This document shows positions 28,601 through 36,731 of a DNA stretch of 64,000 nt, piece by piece (within the stretch, counting starts at the first letter, position 1; each line of letters opens with the position of its first letter). Both the position numbers and the translations under genes were made by a program. The notes beneath the pieces are model-generated. The model did not search any database. It was not told the DNA's origin and worked only from the letters and a program-made list of their open reading frames with translations. The DNA is from Pseudomonas sp. UBA4617. GTDB taxonomy: Bacteria; Pseudomonadota; Gammaproteobacteria; Pseudomonadales; Pseudomonadaceae. The DNA lies in contig NZ_DGIR01000052.1 in assembly GCF_002386445.1 (NCBI RefSeq), positions 1,057 to 65,056 on the forward strand, written 5' to 3'.

Positions 28601-31158
28601 GGGCCCAGCTGGCGAACACGCTTGAAGAGCACTTGAAACAAAACGGGGTTGTTTGGCTTGGACTCAGCATCGAGCCCAATGCTTCCAGCACCTCCGTGAA
28701 CCATTGGAAATTGTGCGAAGCAACTGCGCTTCATTTACAGACAACACTGGAAAAAATAATTCCAGCGCCCATAGCGGCTGAGAACCACAGCACTCCATTT
28801 TACATCGACAAACTCATCACGAATGGACCAATACAGGAATATAACAACCACATCCTCAAAGCTGATACAGACAAACTGGGAATACACGAAAATTACATAG
28901 ACCCCGCACTTTATTTATACTTGAAAATCTTTCAGGAAGGATTGTGGTGCATAAATTATCTCGAGGAAAGAATCCAGAAAAAACCGATGCAAATCAATAT
29001 ATTCATTCCACACACACTAACAACATTCGACACAGTCGAGCTCCTAAATTTACGCGACCGCAGAGCGGAAAGCGTATATGTAATCGCGCAAAAATTTCAG
29101 CCTATCGGCCCTATCCCTCAAAAAGCCCCTGACGCCATCCTATATATTATTAAAGGATACACGAGTTTTAGATATAACCTTTTGAACGACGCGCAGGAGA
29201 TTGAACCTCTTGCGCGGGCCTTTCTTAACAGAAAACTCATCAAAAATGTCCTCTCAGATGTAGCAACCACCCAAAGCCACCTGGCAACTATCGAAATTCG
29301 CACCTCCTCCACACGGGAGCAACTCTGCATTGCACTCGACACGCAAGCCATCGATAGAGGCTTTTCTCTAGCCTCCTGCAGCCAACATGACGGCGAACTC
29401 ACAATCGATTTAAACTACCCTTTCGAACCAGATGAAGATAGCGCTACAGCAGGCATCTTGATCGGCATCTTATCGCCAACTTCTCTCTGGAAGAAGATTC
29501 AAAGCTGCACCACAACGAAAGAAGTATTTGAAAGGCCTGCGCAGGACACACTGTGTGCCGATATGGCCAATACCGCAGGGACGGAGCTCTTCGCCTCTAC
29601 CGGCCCGCAGCCCCATGGCGTCTCGCCCCAGACAGGCCTGTTCCACTTCCACCACACAATTGCAACGCTGTCCAGCCTCTCCGGTAACACGCCCGCGATC
29701 CCACTGGCGTTCAACTACTCGCCGTTACGTGCCAACGAAAGCGCTCTCGGCGATGGCTTCGCTTTCTCCGGTTTCTCTTCTTACGACAATCGAAACCGGC
29801 GCCTGGTACTGGGCAACGGCACGGTACATGAGTTCAGCATTGATGAAATCAAGCAACTGATCGATGGCGAGCCGATAGTTCGCCTTGGCTATACCCTCAA
29901 AGCAGGCCAAGGGACTAACGAAGAGTTGAGCGCTGGAGGTGGCAAGCGAAAGGTCTATCACCTGCGCACGCTCACGATCGAACTTCTCAACGGCCACGAG
30001 GAAGTATTGGGCCTCCCCCAGACTCATGACAACCTGGAAAGTGGCGAAGAATATAAAGACCGCCTTAAAAGCAAAATCAATGAGATTATCAAGAAAATCG
30101 ATGCCGCACTGGAGGAGCTGAAAACCCCATCAAAAGATGGACTGCCGATATGGTCCATTCTCGGTGGTTTGCTTGCCGGAGGCATGGGTATCACGGTTGG
30201 TTCAGAAATTGATGAACACGAAAAAACCAGATGTATACAGCTCTCTTCCGTTGTTGCAGCCTTTATCAACACCACGTGGGGCGCCGATTTGTTAGGTAGG
30301 GACCTGGGAAAAATCAAACAGGTTACCGCGAATAGTACAGAGCTGAACAAACTGAAGACCGAAATGGCGTTGACACTTGCCGATGTAGAGCGCAATGCCT
30401 TGATCCTGGTACCCCTGCAACTCAAGGCCGACAGCCGAGCGCTGCAATTGGCCTGGCAAGGCGTAAAGGGCCATGTCCGCCTGAAGGAAATAAAGGACGG
30501 CGTCAACGTTCTGCTCAAGGCCGAACACTCCGCCGAGCCAATGCTGAAGGGTAGCCAACAGAGTGTTTTCACCCTCTGGCCAGAGACCGATGAGCGTTGC
30601 TGCATCACCCTGGACATCAAGGACTGCCTGCTCAGGCGTTTGACTCGATCCAGCGGCTCCCAGCCCGACAAGCCCGACCAGCGCCTGCACTTCCAGTACG
30701 CGGTGACGCCAGTGCTCGACAATATATTGTGCGGCGTTACCGAGGACGATGGTTCACGGGAAGTGGTCGCCTACGACTGGCGGACCAACTCTTCATTACC
30801 TCGCGTCGTTCTGCAAACCTTGGTCCCTGGTGGCCAACAACCGTCTACCCACCACGCCTGGGCCTGGGAAGGTGAAGAGCGAATCACTGCAGCCACCCGC
30901 TACGCACACGCGCCAGTCGGCAGCGACCTGGAACAGGTCCCATCCACCCGCTGGGAGTGGTCTCACAGCGCTGGTGGTGTGACGCAACTTGCGCGCCTGA
31001 TCGAGAAGGTCCCCGGCGAGCAGCAGCGCATCACGCGCTATGTCTATCAGACCGACAACGCCGTGCCCGAGCCGCTGCGCCAGCCGCGGCAAACTGAGCA
31101 GCACATCACCGTCGAAGACCTCCGCGTCGCCGCCACTGCCGAGGAACAGCAGCCATGA
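25678..31158 (+). CDS. Giant RHS/Tc-like toxin component 1: unknown N-terminal part plus start of an RHS shell
   Basis: ATG 25678 is preferred over ATG 25645 because GGAGG lies at 25668-25672, giving 1826 residues. Residues 1 to about 600 show no family I recognise and have AT-richer codon use. Residues about 600-990 hold roughly four related units of about 100 residues (DPIDGRVLK, HRTSQHLYE, DHVTGAPLP, HDTRTGYLC). From about 1315 the text becomes RHS-like (SPQTGLFHFHHTI, IPLAFNYSPLRANESALGDG, LVLGNGTVHEF), the usual opening of a sugar-binding/RHS shell. Then come Lys/Glu-rich helices and further RHS-like strands. The stop overlaps the next start as ATGA, so the two proteins are probably made together and form one toxin. 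The N-terminus lacks the SpvB opening of a classical TcB. There is no signal peptide. Function is inferred from the RHS parts only. Confidence 0.75.
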   Translation: MYTKAMLEVLGLGENSHIHILNSELSSDKAGYDCYLQDIWEDRIRVLSSENKQNFNVATKYWDHLYFYSEFRIREAEEKLAERRQKFVSQLPKVLSPAEDILFGRENTVRVAVGYTIDDGPLSFIWGIESEINRVLACTNVNKQSTHKLVFTSSPEQAQVRTLLQKFKLITEQVPLYGISEFAEDFYKGMKYPTVLSHTAARKYLSRLPKAFVAWEISQSLTNHSDVRVAPAQWKLEHELAPNELSRKNPETLSWLRELLKPSKDADVVEHVSKHELFTTLIGRETCWKASTTKDRLSVIMVARRSSLLTHDMITQVSRALPVPEDPYDTQSFSSYELRGEIERAIELSTINVYNEMDVFRYFNSGDPVTVNGCARYWGTYKDEYFSFTPTPKYADLENLHWSDIKSFESLEKSKQEIANEFSEFFKRGWRLVKASYHDKLHTLPYPLLLERRLDKTHAYFQVGKVSEGKNPSVVSLIHDDDTEALQIEIANPRFLKKISTGDFPYDELSYVFFFLRDTPAPDFVDLEATRYQAFVHAIAPDYVLELPDLALPNREVPNTPPALTADPLAELPCMTGFERSELGTGDCVWASPCHVLADRDLQLDESVHVWAVDPIDGRVLKTVSLKATEANKARVAWPAALVKAIQADRTLVEGSVLLQAGHLSDDAEFTENTDAPTSQTFTGYNNIEKGQVDRLWAFDSHCKLLSNLPFKANQVSALRLPDAEPPLGERICIQVRHRTSQHLYESHFYQPEANSTRGSWSKQMCEFLNQHSAMLRAGKLQDDGISITPAEQGNQLWIPQLSDLSVQLESVIWLEHASFTVNSGLALDNEVMIAVHDHVTGAPLPGSPFTFRPSDATQAQEQWPSALARQLAGSPLAPYIKLEQASSGGTAPASTWRCLRAAVPLRIWMSEPLATPAWSSRSGADIDAVLDACLGDDSFQLLIESHDTRTGYLCHNSSITLPAMESSLDQAAKRAQLANTLEEHLKQNGVVWLGLSIEPNASSTSVNHWKLCEATALHLQTTLEKIIPAPIAAENHSTPFYIDKLITNGPIQEYNNHILKADTDKLGIHENYIDPALYLYLKIFQEGLWCINYLEERIQKKPMQINIFIPHTLTTFDTVELLNLRDRRAESVYVIAQKFQPIGPIPQKAPDAILYIIKGYTSFRYNLLNDAQEIEPLARAFLNRKLIKNVLSDVATTQSHLATIEIRTSSTREQLCIALDTQAIDRGFSLASCSQHDGELTIDLNYPFEPDEDSATAGILIGILSPTSLWKKIQSCTTTKEVFERPAQDTLCADMANTAGTELFASTGPQPHGVSPQTGLFHFHHTIATLSSLSGNTPAIPLAFNYSPLRANESALGDGFAFSGFSSYDNRNRRLVLGNGTVHEFSIDEIKQLIDGEPIVRLGYTLKAGQGTNEELSAGGGKRKVYHLRTLTIELLNGHEEVLGLPQTHDNLESGEEYKDRLKSKINEIIKKIDAALEELKTPSKDGLPIWSILGGLLAGGMGITVGSEIDEHEKTRCIQLSSVVAAFINTTWGADLLGRDLGKIKQVTANSTELNKLKTEMALTLADVERNALILVPLQLKADSRALQLAWQGVKGHVRLKEIKDGVNVLLKAEHSAEPMLKGSQQSVFTLWPETDERCCITLDIKDCLLRRLTRSSGSQPDKPDQRLHFQYAVTPVLDNILCGVTEDDGSREVVAYDWRTNSSLPRVVLQTLVPGGQQPSTHHAWAWEGEERITAATRYAHAPVGSDLEQVPSTRWEWSHSAGGVTQLARLIEKVPGEQQRITRYVYQTDNAVPEPLRQPRQTEQHITVEDLRVAATAEEQQP

Positions 31159-34100
31159 CCAGCACGGATCAGACCACCTCCAGCCCATCGGCCACCCTTC
31201 CAGCGACTTCGCTCACGGAAACCGCGCTTACCCGCTACCGCCCAGGCGGCCTGGAACCTATAGAGTTCATCACTGACGACGGTTTGCACACACGGCTCTG
31301 GTACTACGAAACCGACGCCCATCCACTGGACATCAGCAAGCTGGTTGCAGGGCTGACACTGGCCAAGGTCACCACCGGTACCAACGCCACGGCGGGCAGC
31401 ACCGGCAGGACGCTGGCCGATGCCACCCAGCTCAGCTGCACCCAGCGCCCGCAGGCTGGTAAAGGCCTGCTGCCACTGTGTGCGCAATACCAGTACTTGC
31501 TGCTGCCCGACGGTTCCCGCCAGGCCCCGGTACTGACCCTGTTCGGCTACGCCCTGAACCAGCGCGACGAGAACGGCACCCTGCTGCCCAACACCGTGCT
31601 GACCTTTGAAGGCTTCGAAGCCTTCGACAGCGACACCCTGGCCTTGGCGGACGTGAAGCTGGCCAAACCGACAGCGCTGTCCGTCTCCCTGGTGCAGGCC
31701 AACTACCAGCACCAGGCCGGCGCGGTCCGCAGCAGCGAACGCATCGCCACCCAGTGGTACCAGAACGACAACGCTCGCAACACCCAGACCGTGACCGAGG
31801 TGGTGACAATCGGTCAACAAGCCGCCACTTACGAACTGCTGCGCACCACGCCCTACTCGACGGCAACGGCCATCCTGCAACGCCAGATCGTGTCGGCGCG
31901 CACCGGCCGCCTGTTGCGTGAAACCCAACAAGACAGCGAAGGCAAGGCCATAGCGTTCACCTGCCATCGGTACGATAACCTGGGCCGGGGCGTACGCAGT
32001 GACACCTATGCGTTCAATGAAGAGGCCTTTACCAGCGGCTTGGTTACCGAGCTGAAAGCCACCCACTCGCAATCTGTCCTTTACGCGGAAGACGGCAAGG
32101 GCCAGCGGGTCAGGACGTGCGATGCCCAGGGGCGTCACCAGCAGTGTTACTACGATGGCCAGCAACGCACCGTGCGCCGAGAGCTGCAACGCGTGCCAGG
32201 GCCTGACCACAGTGCCGACAACTACTGCACGGTGGAAGAAACATCCTGGGACAGTGATGGGCAAATGGCCAGCCAAGTGATGTTCGACTATTTGCCGGGT
32301 GGCCTGCGCATCGACAACGTCAAAGCGCTGCCCCAGCAGAGCAAGGACTGGTTCTGGCAGGCCCACGGGCATGACCCGGTGGTTACCGATGCAAACCGGA
32401 ATGTGTCGCTGACCACCCGCTCCACCCTGGGGCTGATCTCGCAAGGCGCACTGACCACCCAGCAATCCACCCAGCGCAACCTGGCGGACGGGTCGGTCAC
32501 CCTGATGCAGGAAACCTGGAAAGGCCTGGAGAAACCTGCCGCCGGTGCTGCCATCACGACCACCCAGACCCTCAACCAGAAAGGCCAACGTACCCAGGTG
32601 ACCGAGGACATTCCCGGCTATGCGAAGCAAACCAGAACCTGGGATATCACCTACGACGGCCTGGGGCGCCCAGAAACACTGACCCAACCGGACAAATCGA
32701 TCCTTGCCTGGGCCTATGAAGGCCTGAACGACGCCCCGATCCGCATGAGCGTGAAGAAGTCGGCGAATGCGCCGGAACGGGTGCTGGCCAGCCGCACGTT
32801 CAATGAGGGCAGCGTGTCGACGCTGGTCAGGGGCAGCGATACCGGCCAAACGCTGCGAACCCGACCAGACGGTTACGTGAAGCCAGATGGCACCAGCCTT
32901 TACCATGCACGCAACGACGATGGCAGCCTGTCCTGGTACGCACAAAGCGCCAGCAGCACCACGAGCAGGACACCCCTGGTGACCTTCAGGTTGAGCCCGG
33001 TCACACAGGCCATGCAAGCCGAACGCCCGGTGCAGGGGGATTATCAAAGCCTGGTCACCAGCGAAACCTTGCAGCCGCTGCTGCTGGGCACCTGGCGCTT
33101 CAAACGGACGGTGCACGGGCAACAGCAGCGCGATGAGGGTTCGGCCTCCCTGCGCGGCGTCCTGACCGGCACCTGGAACAGCAACGGCCTGCCCCTGCAG
33201 GCCTGGGACAATGCCCAGGGCTACCGCAGCCGGTTGCGCCGGGGATCACTCGAATACCATTACACATACACCGCACTGGGGCAGTTGGCCTGCCTGACGG
33301 TGCAGGACATGCGCACCGGCCAGTGCTTGCAGGTGCAGTACGACTACGACGCCTTCGGCCGCGAGACCAAGCGCAGTTATGCGCTGAATGGCCAGGAAAA
33401 GGTGCGCTACGAGCAAACCTGGTCACCGGCCAGCCAGCTGCTAAGCAAGACGCTGTACCGTGACGGCACGCTTGCGAGAACCGAGACATTCGTCTATTAC
33501 ACCAGCGTGACCGGCACCAGCGATGAGTTGCAGCAATGGACGGTGGACGCAGTGGCGGGCGAAGAGGTCAAGGATGACGAAGGCTATGCCATCAAGGAAG
33601 AGACTTACCGATACGACGAGCTGGGCAGCATGACTCAATGCTCGACCACGCGTAGCAACAACGACAAGCTGGTACGCGACTATGCCTACGACGATGCGAT
33701 GCATCCGACTCGGCGTACCGCGATCACCTGTACCGCGACCCTTGCCGGCACTACCAGTACCCGCACGGTCCTCCTTACGTACGACGCCAACGGCAACCTG
33801 GCGACCAACGAGCGCGAACAGTCCCTGGCCTACACCGACAGCGGCCGCCTGAGGTCAGTGACTGCCAAGAATGGCACGACGCCGCTGACCTATTACGAGT
33901 ACGACGAACATGACCGGCTGATCGCCCAGTGTGATGTAGTCAACAACCAGCGGCGCATCCTCAACTATGGTGCCAATGGCCTGAGTGGGGAAACCTGGCT
34001 GGATGGTGCAGGCAAGGTGCTCAAGCGCCTGACGCTGGATGACCAGGCAGGCCTTGCGGTTGCCTTGGACGATCAATGGCTGTTCGTGCTCGGCGACCCG

Positions 34101-35660
34101 CAGACCGGGGGGGGTGACGAATACCAGTTCAAGGATGGCGCTTGGGTTCGCCATTCGGTCACGTTCACGCCCTGGGGCGTAACCCATCTGGCCACTCTCG
34201 ACAATCAATCGGTGGGCGTCGGGTACAACCGCCAGCGGGTGGATCGGGTGACGGGGGGGTTCCATCTGGGCGACGGCTACCGCTTCTACGACGCCCAGCA
34301 CAAAGTGTTCTGCCAGCCCGACGACTGGAGTCCCCTGGGTGTGGCCGGCCCGAATGACCGTGCCTACTGCCCGAAAGCCGATCCGGTCAACTTCGAGGAC
34401 CCCAGTGGCCACATCATGCTCAGCCGCCAGGCCCAGGCAGACAGCCTGGCAAGGCTCGATACCATTCTTGCCGCGCTGGCTCCCAGCACGGAGACGACGG
34501 CGCCCCAGGCTGCCAGCGTCGGGGAGTGGCTGTTGTTCGGTGCGCTGACGGTTTTGGGCGGACTGATGATCATAGGTTCGGCGGGTACCCTCAGTGCGCC
34601 GGTGATCGCCGGCCTGATGATCGTCTATACAGCAGGTGCCGCCGTCACGGCGACCGGGATGGCGTTGAGGCAGTCGAACCCGGAGTTGTCGCGGACATTG
34701 GAACCTATGGGGCAAGTGATGATGGCACTGGCAAGTGCGCCGGCGGCAGCCTCGAAGATGGCCGGGGTGGCGAGCGCGGTGATATATGGATCGACGATGG
34801 CGTATGCAGGTTTGACCATCGCGCAGGTGTCGGTGCAACAGAGCAACCCAGAACTGGCAAAGAAGCTGGGATGGGCGGCAATGGCTGCTGGCCTGCTAAG
34901 CTTGGTTCATAGCGGAGCCAGATATCTGGGACGCGTACTTGGAGAATTGCGTGCAACAACGTTGACCGCCTTACGCTCCCTTCGCCTTTCGATACATTCC
35001 AATAGCATGAGTAGAATAGTGGGGCGCTCGCGTAGCTGGATGTACACGCCGGGTGTTGTGGCTCGCCCCAGCCTTAACCAAAGACTAGGAGCATCCCTAA
35101 TGAAAAAACTGGGAATGCGCATGCCGCAAAGAGTCAACGGCAAGATTGGCTATCCTGCGGGGGGAACTGGAACCCCCCTACCCGGTGCCTCCAGCCAAGT
35201 TCCCCCTGCTGCGCCTCCAGCATCGAACAATTCATCTTGGATCTCCAGTGCATTCTCTACCGCCAGAAAATCACTCATGCCCGGCACTCAAAAACCGCCG
35301 GTAGAGGCGATCCCAAACCGTACTGTGCTTGCCGAACATCTAGGTAGTGTCGAAAGTAACAAACCTTTCAGCCAAGCAGTCGATATGGTGAACTCAAACC
35401 TGGCTTCCAACGGAGCTGCCGATATTTCGGCAGCGAAGCTAGAACAGTACGTACGATTAACGCAGGACGTAAATGCCGGAGAAATCAGTAACACTACAGC
35501 ATTCTTTGCGTCGGCCGGTGGATGGGTAGGCGATACGACTTCTTCGGGCCCTGACCGGGTGGTCGGCGCGTTGTTCAACTTTGGAGGTGCCATGTTCTCA
35601 GGTGCACAAGAGGCCGATAACATGAAGAAAGGACTCTTTTTCAGAAGCCCTCCGAAGTAG
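31155..35660 (+). CDS. RHS-repeat toxin component 2 with variable C-terminal tip (TccC-like)
   Basis: This 1501-residue protein overlaps the preceding gene by 4 bp. Residues about 300-1080 carry YD/RHS-type repeats (YDNLGRGVRSDTY, YDAFGRETKRSY, YDEHDRLIAQCD). They end in a core reading VTGGFHLGDGYRFYDA and then ADPVNFEDPSGHI (D1082 to I1087), like the self-cleaving core of TccC and RHS toxins. The final 414 residues differ: three hydrophobic stretches (about 1123-1171, 1186-1226, 1237-1258), a duplicated QSNPEL unit, a basic region, then an AT-richer soluble tail. This is the expected position of the released toxin, but I recognise no toxin family in it. No TcA-type pore gene and no convincing immunity gene are adjacent. 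Confidence 0.85.
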   Translation: MTSTDQTTSSPSATLPATSLTETALTRYRPGGLEPIEFITDDGLHTRLWYYETDAHPLDISKLVAGLTLAKVTTGTNATAGSTGRTLADATQLSCTQRPQAGKGLLPLCAQYQYLLLPDGSRQAPVLTLFGYALNQRDENGTLLPNTVLTFEGFEAFDSDTLALADVKLAKPTALSVSLVQANYQHQAGAVRSSERIATQWYQNDNARNTQTVTEVVTIGQQAATYELLRTTPYSTATAILQRQIVSARTGRLLRETQQDSEGKAIAFTCHRYDNLGRGVRSDTYAFNEEAFTSGLVTELKATHSQSVLYAEDGKGQRVRTCDAQGRHQQCYYDGQQRTVRRELQRVPGPDHSADNYCTVEETSWDSDGQMASQVMFDYLPGGLRIDNVKALPQQSKDWFWQAHGHDPVVTDANRNVSLTTRSTLGLISQGALTTQQSTQRNLADGSVTLMQETWKGLEKPAAGAAITTTQTLNQKGQRTQVTEDIPGYAKQTRTWDITYDGLGRPETLTQPDKSILAWAYEGLNDAPIRMSVKKSANAPERVLASRTFNEGSVSTLVRGSDTGQTLRTRPDGYVKPDGTSLYHARNDDGSLSWYAQSASSTTSRTPLVTFRLSPVTQAMQAERPVQGDYQSLVTSETLQPLLLGTWRFKRTVHGQQQRDEGSASLRGVLTGTWNSNGLPLQAWDNAQGYRSRLRRGSLEYHYTYTALGQLACLTVQDMRTGQCLQVQYDYDAFGRETKRSYALNGQEKVRYEQTWSPASQLLSKTLYRDGTLARTETFVYYTSVTGTSDELQQWTVDAVAGEEVKDDEGYAIKEETYRYDELGSMTQCSTTRSNNDKLVRDYAYDDAMHPTRRTAITCTATLAGTTSTRTVLLTYDANGNLATNEREQSLAYTDSGRLRSVTAKNGTTPLTYYEYDEHDRLIAQCDVVNNQRRILNYGANGLSGETWLDGAGKVLKRLTLDDQAGLAVALDDQWLFVLGDPQTGGGDEYQFKDGAWVRHSVTFTPWGVTHLATLDNQSVGVGYNRQRVDRVTGGFHLGDGYRFYDAQHKVFCQPDDWSPLGVAGPNDRAYCPKADPVNFEDPSGHIMLSRQAQADSLARLDTILAALAPSTETTAPQAASVGEWLLFGALTVLGGLMIIGSAGTLSAPVIAGLMIVYTAGAAVTATGMALRQSNPELSRTLEPMGQVMMALASAPAAASKMAGVASAVIYGSTMAYAGLTIAQVSVQQSNPELAKKLGWAAMAAGLLSLVHSGARYLGRVLGELRATTLTALRSLRLSIHSNSMSRIVGRSRSWMYTPGVVARPSLNQRLGASLMKKLGMRMPQRVNGKIGYPAGGTGTPLPGASSQVPPAAPPASNNSSWISSAFSTARKSLMPGTQKPPVEAIPNRTVLAEHLGSVESNKPFSQAVDMVNSNLASNGAADISAAKLEQYVRLTQDVNAGEISNTTAFFASAGGWVGDTTSSGPDRVVGALFNFGGAMFSGAQEADNMKKGLFFRSPPK

Positions 35661-35678
35661 CGTACGGACGACTCATGG

Positions 35679-35715
35679 CACCTCCTATTTGGGCCTCATT
35701 TGAGGCTTGGAGGTG
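35679..35715 (+). terminator. Nested hairpin after the RHS gene
   Basis: Outer arms CACCTCC/GGAGGTG enclose inner arms GCCTCA/TGAGGC, 18 bp after the RHS stop. There is no T tract, so the terminator call is tentative. Confidence 0.4.
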
Positions 35716-35929
35716 TCTTGGAAACCAGGGGCGATTCATGAGCGATCGCCCGCGGTGCTTGAACCACAGGGTGTACATCGCCTGGAAGGTATTCTGCTCC
35801 GCCAGGTTCTGTGTGTGGCGCTGATGCCGGCAGTAATAACCGTCACGGTGGAAGTCCGGATTTCATGGACTAATTTCTTGCCTAGAAAAGTCCGGATGCC
35901 CATGGATCGGAGCGGCTTTGACTGGAACG
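35716..35929. other. Intergenic remnant between RHS gene and tRNA-Gly
   Basis: No intact gene is supported. A direct repeat AAGTCCGGAT occurs at 35852-35861 and 35888-35897, each followed a few bases later by CATGGA. The minus strand gives a short protein-like stretch (FHRDGYYCRHQRHTQ) that could be a decayed gene. This is uncertain. Confidence 0.3.
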
Positions 35930-35950
35930 AAAAAAGACGCCGAAGCGTCT
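35930..35950 (-). terminator. Rho-independent terminator after tRNA-Gly
   Basis: On the minus strand, AGACGC-TTCG-GCGTCT is followed by a run of T. It lies about 48 bp after the tRNA 3' end and probably closes the gacA-uvrC-pgsA-tRNA transcript. Confidence 0.85.
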
Positions 35951-35997
35951 ATTTTCAATGACTTACAGAATTGCATGGAACTCTGTAGATCTATAAA

Positions 35998-36073
<76 letters not shown>

Positions 36074-36137
36074 GTCGTGATGGGGGCCATTCTAGCGATT
36101 TCCAAAATGGCGTCAACCCCTTGATTCAAAAAACTTT

Positions 36138-36698
36138 TTATTTCTGCTCCGAGCCTTCGCGCAGGTGCGGCCAGGCGGCCAGCAGGTAGTGCACCATCGA
36201 CCACAGCGTCAGCCCTGCCGCCACCAGCAGCAGCGCGTAGCCAAGGATAACCCAGAAGGTTACCGCCGGCGGGTTGGCCAGCAGGATCACCAGCGCCAGC
36301 ATTTGCGCGGCGGTTTTCCACTTGCCCAGGTTGGACACCGCCACCTGCGCGCGTGCTCCCAGTTCAGCCATCCACTCGCGTAGCGCCGAGACCACGATCT
36401 CACGGCCGATGATCACCGCCGCCGGCAGGGTCAGCCAGAAGTTGGCGTGGGTCTGCACCAGCAGCACCAGCGCCACCGCGACCATCAATTTGTCGGCCAC
36501 CGGGTCGAGGAAGGCCCCGAACGGTGTGCTCTGCTGCAGACGACGCGCCAGGTAGCCATCCAGCCAGTCAGTGGCGGCGGCGACGGCGAACACGCTGCTG
36601 GCAGCCATGTAGCTCCACTGGTACGGCAAGTAGAACAGCAGGATGAAAATCGGGATGAGCAAAACGCGCAGGACGGTGAGCAGGTTTGGAATATTCAT
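36138..36698 (-). CDS. pgsA: CDP-diacylglycerol-glycerol-3-phosphate phosphatidyltransferase
   Basis: The start at 36698 gives MNIPNLLTVLRVLLIP, the usual N-terminus of this enzyme; an upstream in-frame start at 36716 adds six residues. The 186 residues have about four to five membrane helices and the CDP-alcohol phosphotransferase motif DGYLARRLQQSTPFGAFLD followed by PVAD, with all Asp residues present. It makes phosphatidylglycerophosphate, the precursor of phosphatidylglycerol and cardiolipin, in the inner membrane. It lies 33 bp after uvrC, and the gacA-uvrC-pgsA order is conserved in pseudomonads. Confidence 0.96.
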   Translation of the reverse strand: MNIPNLLTVLRVLLIPIFILLFYLPYQWSYMAASSVFAVAAATDWLDGYLARRLQQSTPFGAFLDPVADKLMVAVALVLLVQTHANFWLTLPAAVIIGREIVVSALREWMAELGARAQVAVSNLGKWKTAAQMLALVILLANPPAVTFWVILGYALLLVAAGLTLWSMVHYLLAAWPHLREGSEQK

Positions 36699-36731
36699 CG
36701 GTACGACTGGCGGCAAGTTGAGCCCGGCATT

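Noticed and set aside
25678..35660. Contact-dependent or type VI RHS effector with adjacent immunity gene
   Set aside because: No PAAR, VgrG, Hcp or immunity gene is adjacent, and the two-gene split with a TccC-like core fits a Tc-like toxin better. The question stays open.
35707..35961. 84-codon plus-strand frame after the RHS gene, considered as an immunity gene
   Set aside because: It has no ribosome binding site, runs into the tRNA operon terminator, and its text is not protein-like. The opposite strand looks, if anything, more coding-like.
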